From the NCBI RefSeq assembly GCF_022807995.1, contig NZ_CP094351.1, positions 1,581,001-1,645,000 of the forward strand: a stretch of DNA of 64,000 bases, written 5' to 3'. Both the position numbers and the translations under genes were made by a program. The notes under the pieces were generated by a model, which did no database searches, was not told where the DNA came from, and worked only from the letters and a program-made list of their open reading frames with translations. This document shows, piece after piece, positions 16,235 through 25,936 of the stretch (position 1 is its first letter; every line of letters starts with the position of its first letter). The DNA is from Pseudomonas orientalis. GTDB lineage: Bacteria; Pseudomonadota; Gammaproteobacteria; Pseudomonadales; Pseudomonadaceae.

Positions 16235-17461
16235 TCAGGCCGGCTGCACCACCAGGCGATTGCTGATGTTACGCCCCAGCACCAACACCGTGACAAAACC
16301 CACGCCCACCAGCGCCGTAGCCAGGCTCAATAACACCGAGGTGCCCAGGTGGTCGACGATCTGTCCACCAAAGAACGAGCCCAGCGCAATGATCACTTGG
16401 AACAGCGCAACGAACAGCGGCATGCCCCGTTCCACATCCTTGGGCGCAACCACGAACATCCAGATACTGGCGCACGCCGGGAAGGCGCCAAAGGCGAAGC
16501 CCCACAACGCGATCAGCATCGTGGCGCCGATCATGCCGGTGGCGAAGTAGGGGAACAGAGCGGTGCTGGTGCCGATCATCAGCGCGACCAGCAGCAGGGT
16601 GTGACGCACGCTGCGATTGGCGGCGAAACCGGCAAAAATATTGCCTGCGACACCGGCCACGCCAAACATCAGCAGCAGCGAACCGATTGTCGGCCCGTCG
16701 AAGCCGGCGCTGTTCTTGAAGAACGGCGCGACGTAGGTGTAGGCGGCAAAGTGCGCGAGGCCGATCAGCAAAACGGCGATCAGTCCGACCCGAGCGCGTG
16801 GGTTGATAAACAGCGCCGGCAGGTCACTGACCAGAATGGCCTTCTCCGGGTAGAGGCGGGGCAACAGGAAGACCTGTGCCAGCAGTACCGGCACGCCCAG
16901 CAGCGCGGTAACCAGAAAGGTCATGCGCCAGCCCATCAGGCCACTCAGCCAGGTGCCGACGGGCACGCCCAGTACGGTGGCGAGGGTGACGCCCATCATG
17001 ATGATCGAGGTGGCTTTGGCGACGTCCACTCCCCTGGGCGCCAGGCGACCGCTGAGGGCGATGGCCGTCGCCCAGAAACCACCGATGCTGATGCCCAACA
17101 ACACGCGGCCGAACAGCAGCAGGCTGAAGTCGCTGGCCAGGGACACGACCAGGTTGGCGATGATCATGACCAATGTCAGGCCGATCAGCAGATAGCGGCG
17201 ATCCATCTTTCCAATGATCACGGACAGCAGCGGCGCGGCGAGGGCGGCCATGATGCCCGGCAGGGTCACCATCAGGCCCGCGTGGCCGGCGCTGATGCCG
17301 AGGTCGCTGGCAACGTCGTTGAGCACGCCCACCGGCAGAAACTCGCTGGTCACCAGGGCAAAGGCGCCCACAGCGACCGAAAGAATCGCCAGCCACTGCT
17401 GTTTGACACTTTGTTGATTATGTTCGGGAAGGCCGCGAGGGGCCTGGCTGGCATTTGGCAT
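16235..17461 (-). CDS. MFS transporter, DHA1-type (AraJ-like sugar/drug efflux)
   Basis: 408 residues with 12 predicted membrane segments. The N-terminal half carries the DHA1 pattern: FALVTSEFLPVGVLNDVASDLGIS, GLMVTLPGIMAALAAPLL and the loop GKMDRRYLL. This resembles the AraJ/YdhP/SotB group of proton-coupled exporters of sugars or drugs. No regulator is adjacent, so the substrate cannot be told. A REP-like element and hairpin lie just downstream. Confidence 0.85.
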   Translation of the reverse strand: MPNASQAPRGLPEHNQQSVKQQWLAILSVAVGAFALVTSEFLPVGVLNDVASDLGISAGHAGLMVTLPGIMAALAAPLLSVIIGKMDRRYLLIGLTLVMIIANLVVSLASDFSLLLFGRVLLGISIGGFWATAIALSGRLAPRGVDVAKATSIIMMGVTLATVLGVPVGTWLSGLMGWRMTFLVTALLGVPVLLAQVFLLPRLYPEKAILVSDLPALFINPRARVGLIAVLLIGLAHFAAYTYVAPFFKNSAGFDGPTIGSLLLMFGVAGVAGNIFAGFAANRSVRHTLLLVALMIGTSTALFPYFATGMIGATMLIALWGFAFGAFPACASIWMFVVAPKDVERGMPLFVALFQVIIALGSFFGGQIVDHLGTSVLLSLATALVGVGFVTVLVLGRNISNRLVVQPA

Positions 17462-17621
17462 GGAGTTCAGTTCCGGGGTGAGCGTCGCCTGAAACCAGGC
17501 GAGGGGGAGGGAATTTGGAGCGATTATAGAAACCAGTGGTGGTAATTGAGCAGGCGCTCGGTTCGATAGTAATCATCAGTGCAATCGATGCGTCTGGATT
17601 CAGTCGTTACGACTATAGATT

Positions 17622-17993
17622 TCACGCATTTTTTACCGGCCGAATCAGGCTCTCGGCCGGAATTCCAAACATTTCATGCAGTTTCCAAATCATTGGCAAA
17701 GTGAGTGCGCGTTTTCCATTAAGCACTTCATAGACCCGGTTTTGGCGGCCAATGGCGGGCACCAGATCTGCTGCCGAAAGACCAGACTGTTCCATTCTGA
17801 AACGAATGGCGTCGATTGGGGTGGGCAGGTCAATCGGGAAGTGCTTGGCCTCATAGGCTTCAATCAGGGTGATCATCACGTCGAAGTAATCACCTTCTGG
17901 CGTACCGGGTTCCGGTTCGTCATCGAACAGCGGGGAGACTGACTTCAGTGCGTCTTTATAGTCTTGCTCGGTATGGATGGGGCGGATATTCAT
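17622..17993 (-). CDS. higA: HigA-type antitoxin (helix-turn-helix)
   Basis: 123 residues. The N-terminal part (MNIRPIHTEQDYKDALKSV) and the acidic middle match the HigA group that pairs with HigB-2/RelE-like toxins, and the C-terminal XRE helix-turn-helix is at about 65-115 (SGLSAADLVPAIGRQNRVYEVLNGKRALTL). It follows the toxin gene by three bases, the toxin-first order typical of higBA. Confidence 0.9.
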   Translation of the reverse strand: MNIRPIHTEQDYKDALKSVSPLFDDEPEPGTPEGDYFDVMITLIEAYEAKHFPIDLPTPIDAIRFRMEQSGLSAADLVPAIGRQNRVYEVLNGKRALTLPMIWKLHEMFGIPAESLIRPVKNA

Positions 17994-17996
17994 GGG

Positions 17997-18299
17997 TTAC
18001 TCCGTTTCAACGGTGTCGGCGTCAATCGCGTCGTACTGCTTATGCGTACCGACGAACTTGATGTAGAGAGCGCCGTAGCGATAGGCCACTGCGACCACGA
18101 GCCGGTAGTCGTTGCCTTTTATATTGAAGACGACTCTGCGGCTCTTGAGGACGCTTGCATGACGAAACTGTTCCTTGATGTCAGCCGGGGTGGACCAGTC
18201 GGCGTTTTTTGCCTCATCTATCCAAGCCAGTAGCGATTGCTCGGCGTCCGGGTACTTGCGCCAAAAAGTTTTGAGTTGGCTGATCGCGATGATTCTCAT
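17997..18299 (-). CDS. higB: HigB-type mRNA interferase toxin
   Basis: 100 residues with the HigB text FWRKYPDAEQSLLAWIDEAKNADWSTPADIKEQF and FNIKGNDYRLVVAVAYRYGALYIKFVGTHKQYD. The last block holds the conserved aromatic and His residues of the family. It would cleave mRNA on ribosomes. The gene is first in the operon, directly after a perfect palindrome. Confidence 0.92.
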   Translation of the reverse strand: MRIIAISQLKTFWRKYPDAEQSLLAWIDEAKNADWSTPADIKEQFRHASVLKSRRVVFNIKGNDYRLVVAVAYRYGALYIKFVGTHKQYDAIDADTVETE

Positions 18300-18310
18300 G
18301 CGGAAATCCT

Positions 18311-18327
18311 AGTCCCATGATGGGACT
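18311..18327. promoter_or_regulatory. Probable higBA operator palindrome
   Basis: AGTCCCAT and ATGGGACT form a perfect 8-bp inverted repeat around a single G, 11 bp upstream of higB. HigA proteins repress their operon through such a site. Confidence 0.7.
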
Positions 18328-18373
18328 TATGCAAGTTCGTATTATTGGTAACGGTTGTTTTTGGATAGCCGCC

Positions 18374-18502
18374 TTAGGTCAGAAAAGGTTTTGCCGCATA
18401 AGGAATCCCCGTTGTAACGGTGAAGGAATACGTTCCGAACCCAGTATTGCCCTCAAGTAGCTTTTTGCTCGTCAACAGGTCAAATAACTCCCTGATATTC
18501 AT
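18374..18502 (-). CDS. Doubtful 42-residue ORF upstream of higB
   Basis: An ATG complementary to 18500-18502 opens a frame beginning MNIRELFDLLTSKKLLEGN and ending in TAA at 18374-18376. The amino-acid composition looks protein-like, but the upstream ribosome site is weak (GGGAAA at about 15 bases). It could be a small gene, a remnant of something larger or chance. It has no recognisable family. Confidence 0.2.
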   Translation of the reverse strand: MNIRELFDLLTSKKLLEGNTGFGTYSFTVTTGIPYAAKPFLT

Positions 18503-18600
18503 GACAATTAATTTCCCTTCCACTTACGCTCTAAAGTCCCGCCTGCGCAGGCCGAAACCCTCTCATACGACGTCATATCCCAATAAGAGATCCCCCCGAA

Positions 18601-20226
18601 ATGTCCCTTCGCAACCTGTCCATCGCTCGCCGTGCAGGTCTGGGTTTCGCCCTGATCGCTTTGCTCGTGGCACTGCTGGGTTTCTTTGCCCTGTCGAACA
18701 TGGCAACCATCCGCGCCAGTGCGGTACAGGTTGAAAGCGGGCTGGTGCCCAAGATGCGGCTGGTGGCGGACGTTCGCGAAATCATGCTGCGCATTCGGAC
18801 GATCTCTTTGCGCATGGCACTGGACCCGAATCCGGCAAGCATTCCGCAATACCGCAGCCAGATGGACACTCGCAGCCAGGACCTGACTAAACGGCTGGCC
18901 GAACTCGATGCGGTGATCGATACCCCAGAAGTACGCGCGCTCTACGATCAGTTCCAGGGTTCGCTGCGTCAGTACCAACAGGGGCTGGCCCAATCCTTCG
19001 TGCTTGCCGACAAGCAGCAGGGTGCCGAGCTGAACAAGTTGCTGCTGGTGGACATGAAAACTGTAATCGATGGCTCCGGCACGCAGCTCAATGCCCTCGC
19101 GGACTACTACAACGCGCAGATCAACCAACAGGGCCAACTGGCCGAGTCGCAGTACAGCCGCTCGCGCACCATGGTGTTCGGCTTCGTACTTCTGGCCGCG
19201 TTGAGCACCGTGGCGCTGGCCTGGTTGCTGACGCGCAGCATTGTCGGGCCGCTGAGCCATGCGGTGCGGGCTGCCGAAAACGTGGCTCAAGGCGACCTGA
19301 CCCAGACGGTGGACGTGACCGGTGACGACGAAGTGACGCGTCTGCTGGTTGCGCTCAAGACCATGCAGGCCAATCTGCGCGGGACCTTGCAGCTTATCCG
19401 TCAGTCGGCGGGGCAGATGGCCGCATCCGCCACCGACTTGAATGGCATCACCGACCAGAGCAGCCGCAGCCTGCAAAAGCAGACTGCCGAAATCGAACAG
19501 GCCGCTACTGCCGTCAACGAGATGACATCCGCAGCGGATGAAGTGGCGCGCAACGCAGTGTCCACCTCCGAATCCACGCGTGTTTCCAATGAAACGGCGC
19601 GTGAAGGCCAGCACCGTGTTGGCGAAACCGTCAGCGCCATCCAGGCCCTGAGCACCAACATAGGTGAAACCTCGACGTTGGTGCAGAACCTCGCCGAACA
19701 ATCGCGTGACATCGGCAAGGTGCTCGATGTGATTCGCTCGATTGCCGAACAGACCAACCTGCTGGCGCTCAATGCCGCCATCGAAGCCGCGCGGGCCGGT
19801 GAGTCCGGGCGCGGCTTTGCGGTGGTTGCCGACGAAGTGCGCGCGCTGGCGCATCGGACCCAGCAATCGACCCTGGAAATCGACCAGATGGTCACCGCGA
19901 TGCGCACAGGGTCGGATCACGCTCTGACCTCAATGCAGTCGAGCACCCAGCGCGCCACCGATACACTGGCCCTGGCCGAAGGGGCGGGTGGCGCGTTGAG
20001 CCAGATCACCGACTCCATCGATCAGATCCACCAACGTAACCTGGTGATTGCCAGCGCCGCCGAAGAGCAGGCGCAAGTCGCCAAGGAAGTCGACCGCAAC
20101 ATCGTCAACATTCGCGACTTGTCTGCCCAATCCTCATCCGGCGCCGGGCAGATCAACGGATCGAGTCGCGAGCTGGCGCAGTTGGCGGCTTCGCTGAACG
20201 AGGCGGTGGCGCGGTTTCGGCTGTAA
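18601..20226 (+). CDS. Methyl-accepting chemotaxis protein
   Basis: 541 residues. Membrane segments lie at about 13-32 and 191-211, enclosing a periplasmic four-helix-bundle-type sensor of about 155 residues, then a HAMP domain (about 212-265) and a full signalling domain whose tip reads [19 protein letters not shown]. The C-terminus (VARFRL) lacks the CheR-docking pentapeptide. It would control the flagellar CheA pathway at a cell pole. The ligand is unknown; adjacency to the carboxylate-uptake module makes an organic acid a reasonable but unproven guess. Confidence 0.92.
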   Translation: MSLRNLSIARRAGLGFALIALLVALLGFFALSNMATIRASAVQVESGLVPKMRLVADVREIMLRIRTISLRMALDPNPASIPQYRSQMDTRSQDLTKRLAELDAVIDTPEVRALYDQFQGSLRQYQQGLAQSFVLADKQQGAELNKLLLVDMKTVIDGSGTQLNALADYYNAQINQQGQLAESQYSRSRTMVFGFVLLAALSTVALAWLLTRSIVGPLSHAVRAAENVAQGDLTQTVDVTGDDEVTRLLVALKTMQANLRGTLQLIRQSAGQMAASATDLNGITDQSSRSLQKQTAEIEQAATAVNEMTSAADEVARNAVSTSESTRVSNETAREGQHRVGETVSAIQALSTNIGETSTLVQNLAEQSRDIGKVLDVIRSIAEQTNLLALNAAIEAARAGESGRGFAVVADEVRALAHRTQQSTLEIDQMVTAMRTGSDHALTSMQSSTQRATDTLALAEGAGGALSQITDSIDQIHQRNLVIASAAEEQAQVAKEVDRNIVNIRDLSAQSSSGAGQINGSSRELAQLAASLNEAVARFRL

Positions 20227-20310
20227 TCAGCAGCGCCTGGGAATCACTTCGCGTCCCACCCGTTCCCATACGATAATGCCTGCCACCTCGATCACCTTGG
20301 CCTGCCTTCC

Positions 20311-21213
20311 ATGATCATCAATTTCGACCTCAACGACCTCCAGGCCTTCCGCGCCGTGGTAGACAAGGGCAGTTTTCGTGGGGCCGCCGAGGCCATCCGA
20401 ATCTCGCAACCCGCGCTCAGCCGACGCATCGAAAAGCTCGAGTCGGCCCTGGATGTAAAGCTGTTCGAGCGCACCACACGGCGGGTCAGCCTGACCATGG
20501 TCGGCCGTGCATTCCTGCCTCAGGTCGAACGCATGCTCGACGACCTGGACATCGCCTTGATGGGCATCAGCAACGTCGCGTCCACGCGCATGGGCAATGT
20601 CACCATTGCCTGTGTGCCGTCTACTGCGTATTACTTCATGCCTCACGTCATCTCAGAGTTCCACAAGCTGTATCCGAAAATTCGCTTGCGGGTGCTGGAT
20701 GCCAGTGCCGGTGAGGTGTGCAGCGCGGTGGAAAGTGGCGAGGCGGATTTTGGCGTGAGTTTCAGCGGCAGCCTGGCCGATGAAGTGGAGTTCGAGTTGT
20801 TGCTGCAGGAGCGCTATGTGCTGGCCTGTCGTCGTGACCACCCGTTGGCCGCACGCGAGAGCGTGACGTGGACCGAAGCCTACGAGCATGACTACATCAG
20901 CGTGGACAAAACCTCGGGCAACCGCTTCCTGCTGGACCAGGCCTTGCGCGGTGTGCGGGTGAAAAAGCCGAGTATCTGCGAGACCCACCATGTGACCACG
21001 ATGATCGGGCTGGTGGAGGCGGGGCTGGGCGTGGCGATGGTGCCGTCGATTGCGATGCCGGCCTGCGAGCACCCGATTCTGGTGAGTGTGCCGCTGGTGG
21101 AGCCGCAGGTGATGCGCAATGTGGGGTTGATCAAGCGCCGCGGGCGGACATTGCCGCCAGCGGCGCTGGAGTTGGAGCGATTGGTGCGGGAGATGCCGTT
21201 TCGGTCAGCGTGA
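20311..21213 (+). CDS. LysR-family regulator beside the carboxylate module
   Basis: 300 residues. The N-terminal winged helix-turn-helix is at about 7-66 (LNDLQAFRAVVDKGSFRGAAEAIRISQPALSRRIEKLE), and the effector-binding domain follows from about residue 95 (GNVTIACVPSTAYYFMPHVI). Its 3' end overlaps that of the ModA-like gene by 9 bp, tail to tail. Such neighbours often regulate the adjacent transporter operon; here this is inference, since a second LysR gene stands on the other side. Confidence 0.9.
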   Translation: MIINFDLNDLQAFRAVVDKGSFRGAAEAIRISQPALSRRIEKLESALDVKLFERTTRRVSLTMVGRAFLPQVERMLDDLDIALMGISNVASTRMGNVTIACVPSTAYYFMPHVISEFHKLYPKIRLRVLDASAGEVCSAVESGEADFGVSFSGSLADEVEFELLLQERYVLACRRDHPLAARESVTWTEAYEHDYISVDKTSGNRFLLDQALRGVRVKKPSICETHHVTTMIGLVEAGLGVAMVPSIAMPACEHPILVSVPLVEPQVMRNVGLIKRRGRTLPPAALELERLVREMPFRSA

Positions 21214-21963
21214 CACCGAGTCCAGGCCGGTCGATTGCACCACCGGTTGAGCCTGGGGCGACGCCATGAACTGCAGCAGTGCCTTGGCCTCTTGCGGGTG
21301 TTCGGCGTTGACCGGAATGCCCGCCGCGAACCGCGTGACGGACTGCACGTCCTCCGGGATCTTGCCGACAAACGTCACGCCCTTGACCGGCAGCAATTCC
21401 GCCACCTGCTGCAGGCCGACTTCGTAGTCACCCCTGGCCACCTGTTCGCCCACCGGGACGCGTTCGATCATGGTGCCCTTGGCCGGCATGCCGAGCTTCT
21501 TGAACAGCTCCTTCTCGACATACACGCCGCTGGCGCTGTCCGAATACGCCACGGATTTTGCCTTGCTCAGCACCGCCTTGAGCTCGGCGTCAGTATTGAT
21601 TGAAGGTTTTGCCGCGCCTTCCTTCACCACCAGGCCAATCCGCGAATCCGCCAGTTCGACGCGGGAGGCGGGGTCGACCTTGCCTTGTTTGATCAGCTCA
21701 TCCAGGGCGTAGCCGACCATGATCACTACATCGGCATGTTCGCCACGGGCCAGGCGGTTGGGAATCGCTTCCGGGGCCTTGCCCATGGACGGGCCGAGGA
21801 CAGTGTCGAGGGTGTCACCGCTTTGCTTGGCGTATTGCGGGCCGAGCAGTTTATAGGCGGCGGTGAAGCCGCCGGAGGTCATCACTGTGAGTTCCTCAGC
21901 CTGGGCTGACAGCGCCAGGGCGCCAAGGACCAGGGCGGTGAGGGTTTTGAACAGCGGCTTCAT
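21205..21963 (-). CDS. Periplasmic ModA-like protein, probable aconitate isomerase
   Basis: 252 residues from the ATG at 21961-21963, which overlaps the transporter stop (ATGA), so the two are coupled. A signal peptide ends near residue 22 (LSAQA then [10 protein letters not shown]). The fold text ([52 protein letters not shown]) is that of type 2 periplasmic binding proteins of the ModA kind. No ABC permease or ATPase is nearby. From memory, the aconitate isomerase described in Pseudomonas belongs to this fold, and pairing with an MHS tricarboxylate transporter fits. The isomerase function is inference; a plain binding protein is the alternative. Confidence 0.62.
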   Translation of the reverse strand: MKPLFKTLTALVLGALALSAQAEELTVMTSGGFTAAYKLLGPQYAKQSGDTLDTVLGPSMGKAPEAIPNRLARGEHADVVIMVGYALDELIKQGKVDPASRVELADSRIGLVVKEGAAKPSINTDAELKAVLSKAKSVAYSDSASGVYVEKELFKKLGMPAKGTMIERVPVGEQVARGDYEVGLQQVAELLPVKGVTFVGKIPEDVQSVTRFAAGIPVNAEHPQEAKALLQFMASPQAQPVVQSTGLDSVSR

Positions 21964-23267
21964 TGCACAGCCCCCTGCATGACCTGGCCCCGGGTGTTGG
22001 CGCGACGATACAGCGCCAGGGTGGAACACAGGGCGCACAGCGCAGCGAACATCATCCAGTAGGCGGGCGAAGCCTTGTCTTCGGTGATGTGAATGAACCA
22101 GGTCGAGATCGCGGGGGTGAAGCCGCCGAAGACGGCGGTCGCCAGGCTGTAGGCCAGGGAGAAACCCGCCACGCGCACTTCCACCGGCATGATTTCAGTC
22201 AGCGCCGGGATCATTGCACCGTTGTACATACCGTAGAGAAATGAGAACCACAGCAGGGTTTCCAGCATGTGTGCAAAGCTTGGCGCGTTGACCACGTAGG
22301 ACAGTGCTGGATAAGCCGTGAGAACGGTCAGCACAGTCATGGCGATCAGTACCGGCTTGCGGCCGAAGCGGTCGCTCAGAATGCCGCCGATCGGGAGCCA
22401 GACAAAGTTCGACACGGCCACCAGCAACGTCACCAGCAGCGCGTCGGAGGTGCTCAATTGCAGCACGGTTTTGCCGAAGGTCGGTGCGTACACGGTAATC
22501 AGGTAGAACGCGGTGGTGGTCATGGCCACCATCAGCATGCCGCCGATGACCACGGTCCAGTTTTTCACCAGGGTGGCCATCACTTCACGCATGGTCGGGC
22601 GGTGCTTGCGCTTGGCGAACTCTTCGGTTTCCTGCAGGTTACGGCGCAGCACGAAGATAAACGGGATGATCACGCAACCCACGGCGAACGGAATGCGCCA
22701 GCCCCAGTCTGCAACGACCGCCGGCTCCATCCACACGTTCAAGCCATAGCCCAGCGCAGCGGCAACCACGATAGAGATCTGCTGGCTGCCCGACTGCCAG
22801 CTGGTGTAGAAGCCCTTGCGGCCCGGGGTGGCCATCTCGGACAGGTACACCGACACACCCCCCAGCTCGGCACCGGCCGAGAAGCCTTGCAACAGGCGAC
22901 CCAACAGCACCAGCAGCGGTGCCCACAGGCCAATGGTGTGATAACCGGGCACCAGCACGATCAACAGTGTGCCGCTGGCCATGATCGACAGCGTGACGAT
23001 CAAGCCTTTGCGACGACCCACGTCGTCGATGTAGGCACCCAGGATGATCGCGCCCAATGGCCGCATCAGGAAGCCTGCACCGAACACGGCGAAGGTCATC
23101 ATTAACGAGGCAAATTCATTGGCGGCGGGAAAGAAGGCGGCAGCGATGTAGGTGGCATAGAACCCGAACAGGAAAAAATCGAACTGTTCGAGGAAGTTGC
23201 CCGAAGTAACGCGCAGTACGGCGCCTGCTTTCGAGGGGGCAGCCGCAGGCCGGGAAGGGCTAGTCAT
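21960..23267 (-). CDS. MHS-family MFS carboxylate:H+ symporter (CitA/TcuC-like)
   Basis: 435 residues, about 12 membrane segments. Typical metabolite:H+ symporter features are present: [23 protein letters not shown] at the start, [21 protein letters not shown] (the 2/3 loop), and [24 protein letters not shown]. These match citrate and tricarballylate carriers such as CitA and TcuC. It is the first gene of a two-gene operon with the ModA-like protein and is divergent from a LysR gene. Substrate assignment to citrate-like acids rests on family resemblance. Confidence 0.82.
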   Translation of the reverse strand: MTSPSRPAAAPSKAGAVLRVTSGNFLEQFDFFLFGFYATYIAAAFFPAANEFASLMMTFAVFGAGFLMRPLGAIILGAYIDDVGRRKGLIVTLSIMASGTLLIVLVPGYHTIGLWAPLLVLLGRLLQGFSAGAELGGVSVYLSEMATPGRKGFYTSWQSGSQQISIVVAAALGYGLNVWMEPAVVADWGWRIPFAVGCVIIPFIFVLRRNLQETEEFAKRKHRPTMREVMATLVKNWTVVIGGMLMVAMTTTAFYLITVYAPTFGKTVLQLSTSDALLVTLLVAVSNFVWLPIGGILSDRFGRKPVLIAMTVLTVLTAYPALSYVVNAPSFAHMLETLLWFSFLYGMYNGAMIPALTEIMPVEVRVAGFSLAYSLATAVFGGFTPAISTWFIHITEDKASPAYWMMFAALCALCSTLALYRRANTRGQVMQGAVQ

Positions 23268-23520
23268 GGTTTTGTGTCTCCAGCGTTCTTTTTAAAGTGC
23301 TTGTTTCGCTTAAGACTTAGGATAGTGGCTGACACATTTAGAAATGATAAGTGACAAATTTGGATAGATTGATGCGTTCTGTTTATCAATTGAAAGGATC
23401 GTCCATAGGATTGCCTCTTTTCCACGACGCGATCCATAGAAGCCGATGCATCAACCGACATAGACGCCGCCCCATTGCCTTCCTAAACTGCGGCTTGTCT
23501 TGGGGAAGGGGCAGGCGCTG

Positions 23521-24444
23521 ATGAATCGCAATGAACTACGCAAAGCCGATATCAATCTGATGGTGGTCTTCGAAGCGCTGATGCTTGAGCGCAATGTGAC
23601 GCGGGTGGCGGAAAAGCTGTTTCTCGGCCAGCCGACCATCAGTTCGGCGCTCAATCGTCTGCGCACGCTCTTCAATGACCCGTTGTTCATTCGCGTGGGC
23701 CACCGCATGGAGCCCACCGCGCGCGCCGAGCAAATCATCCAGCACCTGTCACCGGCCCTGGATTCACTCTCGTCGGCCTTGAGCCTGACCCATGATTTCG
23801 ACCCGTCCATCAGCACCATGACCTTTCGTATCGGCCTGTCCGATGACGTTGAGTTCGGCCTGCTGCCACCATTGCTGCGGGCGCTGCGCCAGGAAGCGCC
23901 GCAGGTGGTGTTCGTGGTGCAGCATGTGGATTACTGGCGCATTCCCGACCTGCTGGCCTCCGGCGATATCACCGTCGGCATCACCCAGACCCGTGGCCTG
24001 CCGGCCAATGCCAAGCGCAAGCTGCTGCGGCATATCCGGCCTTGCCTGTTGCGCGCCGATGCCTGCGACACACCGCTGACCCTCGACGAATATTGCGCGC
24101 GGCCCCATGTGCTGGTGTCCCACACCGCCAACGTGGCCGGGTTTGCCGATGAATGGCTGGCGGAGATCGGCCGCAAGCGCCACGTAGTGCTGTCGGTACC
24201 GCAATACAGCTCGCTGCCGGCGTTGCTCGCTGGTACTGACATGATCGCCAGCCTGCCGGACTATGCGGCGCAAGCCATGGCCGCCGGCGGTAACCTGTTC
24301 TGCGAGGCGTTTCCATTTGAGACCCCGACCCTGGACTTGTCGATGGTCTGGCTCAGCCACGTCGACACCGACCCGGCGGAACGCTGGATGCGCTCACGGT
24401 TGGAGGCGTTCATGAGTGATCGAGGGCTCGCGCTCCCGGTGTAA
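23521..24444 (+). CDS. LysR-family regulator divergent from the MHS transporter
   Basis: 307 residues from ATG 23521, with GGAAGGGG upstream; a TTG seven codons earlier is less likely. The helix-turn-helix reads LMLERNVTRVAEKLFLGQPTISSALNRLRTLF, the NodD/LeuO-like subtype with a short linker (DPLFIRVGHRMEPTARAE). The 253-bp gap to the transporter start would hold both promoters. Divergence makes it the strongest candidate controller of the transporter operon. Confidence 0.9.
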   Translation: MNRNELRKADINLMVVFEALMLERNVTRVAEKLFLGQPTISSALNRLRTLFNDPLFIRVGHRMEPTARAEQIIQHLSPALDSLSSALSLTHDFDPSISTMTFRIGLSDDVEFGLLPPLLRALRQEAPQVVFVVQHVDYWRIPDLLASGDITVGITQTRGLPANAKRKLLRHIRPCLLRADACDTPLTLDEYCARPHVLVSHTANVAGFADEWLAEIGRKRHVVLSVPQYSSLPALLAGTDMIASLPDYAAQAMAAGGNLFCEAFPFETPTLDLSMVWLSHVDTDPAERWMRSRLEAFMSDRGLALPV

Positions 24445-24494
24445 AGCCCGTGGTGTATATTCAAGACTCTTCCACAAAAAACTCGGAGAAACCC

Positions 24495-24857
24495 ATGCCG
24501 CATCTGCACCTCGAATACACCGCCAACCTGACGCAACTGGACACCGACAAGGCTCTGTTGCGCCTCAACCATGCGCTGGTGGCTTCCGGTCAGTTTGGGG
24601 CCGAGTTCGACATCAAGAGCCGGGCGCTGAAAGTGGAGAACTTTCGTGTAGGCACCGGCTTGAATGAGCGGGGTTTTGTCGCGGCACGCCTGGCATTGCT
24701 CAGCGGGCGCTCGCCGCAGACCAAGCAGCAGCTGTCGCAAAGCCTGCTGGCGGTGCTGCAGGACCTGGGCCCGTGGCCCGAGGGTGTGCAGGTGCAACTG
24801 AGCGTTGAATTGCGCGACATGGATCGCGATGCCTACAGCAAAGTCGCGATTGGCTGA
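24495..24857 (+). CDS. 5-carboxymethyl-2-hydroxymuconate isomerase-like tautomerase
   Basis: 120 residues, the usual length of the family. The start at ATG 24495 gives MPHLHLEYTANL, so removal of Met leaves Pro1, the catalytic base of the tautomerase superfamily; AACTCGGAG lies upstream. In homoprotocatechuate degradation the enzyme (HpaF/HpcD) isomerises 5-carboxymethyl-2-hydroxymuconate. No other hpa gene is in the window, so it may act on a different keto acid. It lies 50 bp after the LysR gene. Confidence 0.85.
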   Translation: MPHLHLEYTANLTQLDTDKALLRLNHALVASGQFGAEFDIKSRALKVENFRVGTGLNERGFVAARLALLSGRSPQTKQQLSQSLLAVLQDLGPWPEGVQVQLSVELRDMDRDAYSKVAIG

Positions 24858-24863
24858 CACCGC

Positions 24864-25799
24864 CTACAGAAGCCCCTGATCTGCACACACCTTGACGACT
24901 TGCTCGCGAAACCAGGTACTGGCGCTGTCCTGTTCGCTGGCCTGATTCCATTGCATGTCCAGGGTAAAGCCCGGCAAACCCTGCGGGGCTTCGCAACACC
25001 CATACGCCGGGGTCGACGCCAGCAGCTTTTGTACGCGGCGTGGCAGGGTCACGATGAAGTCGGTGCCGCTGATCATCTTCAACGCTGCGCTGTAGCTGTT
25101 GGCCCGCGCCACCACCTGGCGTTTGTGCGCCTGGCGCGCCAGCCAGCCGTCGATCATGTTGGTGGTGGACGTCCAGGGCGTGGGAAACACGTGGCGCCGC
25201 TCGACGAAGGCTTGCAGGCTGAACGCCGCTTCGCGCGGGGCCGAGCGTTTGTCGAAGACGCACACCAGGTCGTCTTCGAGCAGCATTTGGGTCTTGAAGT
25301 CTTTATGGGCGCGGTGAAAGTTCGGGCCGAAGCAGATCACCAGGTCCAGGCGGCCTTCGCGCAAGTCGTCGGCGGGAATGTCGGCTTCCAGTTTTTGCAC
25401 ATTGACGATCACCGGCAGGTCGGCGCGGTCGAAGTTTTTCAGCAGGCGCGGCAGGATCAGGTGTTCGAAGTATTCCGGGGCACACACATTGAAGGTCACG
25501 GTATCGCGGGTCGGATCGAAGGCCTGGCCACCGGCGTGGCACAGGTTGATGCTTTCGAGGATTTTCTGCACATGACCGTACATCGTCGTGGCTTTATACG
25601 TCGGACGCATGCCGGCTCGCGTGTTGATAAACAACTCGTCTTCAAAACTGGTGCGCAGTTTCTTCAGGCTGTAGCTGACGGTGGACTGACTGACGAACAG
25701 CGTTTCTGATACGTCGGTAACGCTGCTCTGGTCGTAGACAGCGACAAACACCATCAAGTCCTGCATATCGAGCTTTCTGAGCAAGTTACTGTTTAGCAT
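24864..25799 (-). CDS. LysR-family regulator, NodD/LeuO-like
   Basis: 311 residues. Helix-turn-helix at about 10-70 (LDMQDLMVFVAVYDQSSVTDVSETLFVSQSTVSYSLKKLRTSF), followed by NTRAGMRPTYKATTMYGHVQ, which marks the NodD/LeuO-like subgroup. The effector domain starts near residue 95. It is convergent with the tautomerase gene, 6 bp away. Its target is not evident; the nearest divergent region has no gene until the CynX-like transporter, which points the same way. Confidence 0.9.
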   Translation of the reverse strand: MLNSNLLRKLDMQDLMVFVAVYDQSSVTDVSETLFVSQSTVSYSLKKLRTSFEDELFINTRAGMRPTYKATTMYGHVQKILESINLCHAGGQAFDPTRDTVTFNVCAPEYFEHLILPRLLKNFDRADLPVIVNVQKLEADIPADDLREGRLDLVICFGPNFHRAHKDFKTQMLLEDDLVCVFDKRSAPREAAFSLQAFVERRHVFPTPWTSTTNMIDGWLARQAHKRQVVARANSYSAALKMISGTDFIVTLPRRVQKLLASTPAYGCCEAPQGLPGFTLDMQWNQASEQDSASTWFREQVVKVCADQGLL

Positions 25800-25936
25800 C
25801 GGTTTCGTCCGTAAACCCTTTGTACCGAACTCAGTACAAGACTGAGCAAAATGTTAACGGAACGCTCGTACCAATAGAAAGCTCTGTAGGACTCTTCTAT
25901 GTTTTGAGTGGGACAAATAGTGTTTACAACACGACC

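Noticed and set aside
16349..17545. 398-codon plus-strand frame across the MFS gene
   Set aside because: Gln/His/Gly-rich antisense of hydrophobic transmembrane codons, typical for a shadow.
14847..18600. Genomic island integrated at tRNA-Ser
   Set aside because: No integrase, no direct repeat of the tRNA 3' end and normal-looking core genes on both sides; only TA pairs and repeats are found.
18508..19920. 470-codon minus-strand frame across the chemoreceptor
   Set aside because: Shadow of an MCP with intact HAMP and signalling motifs.
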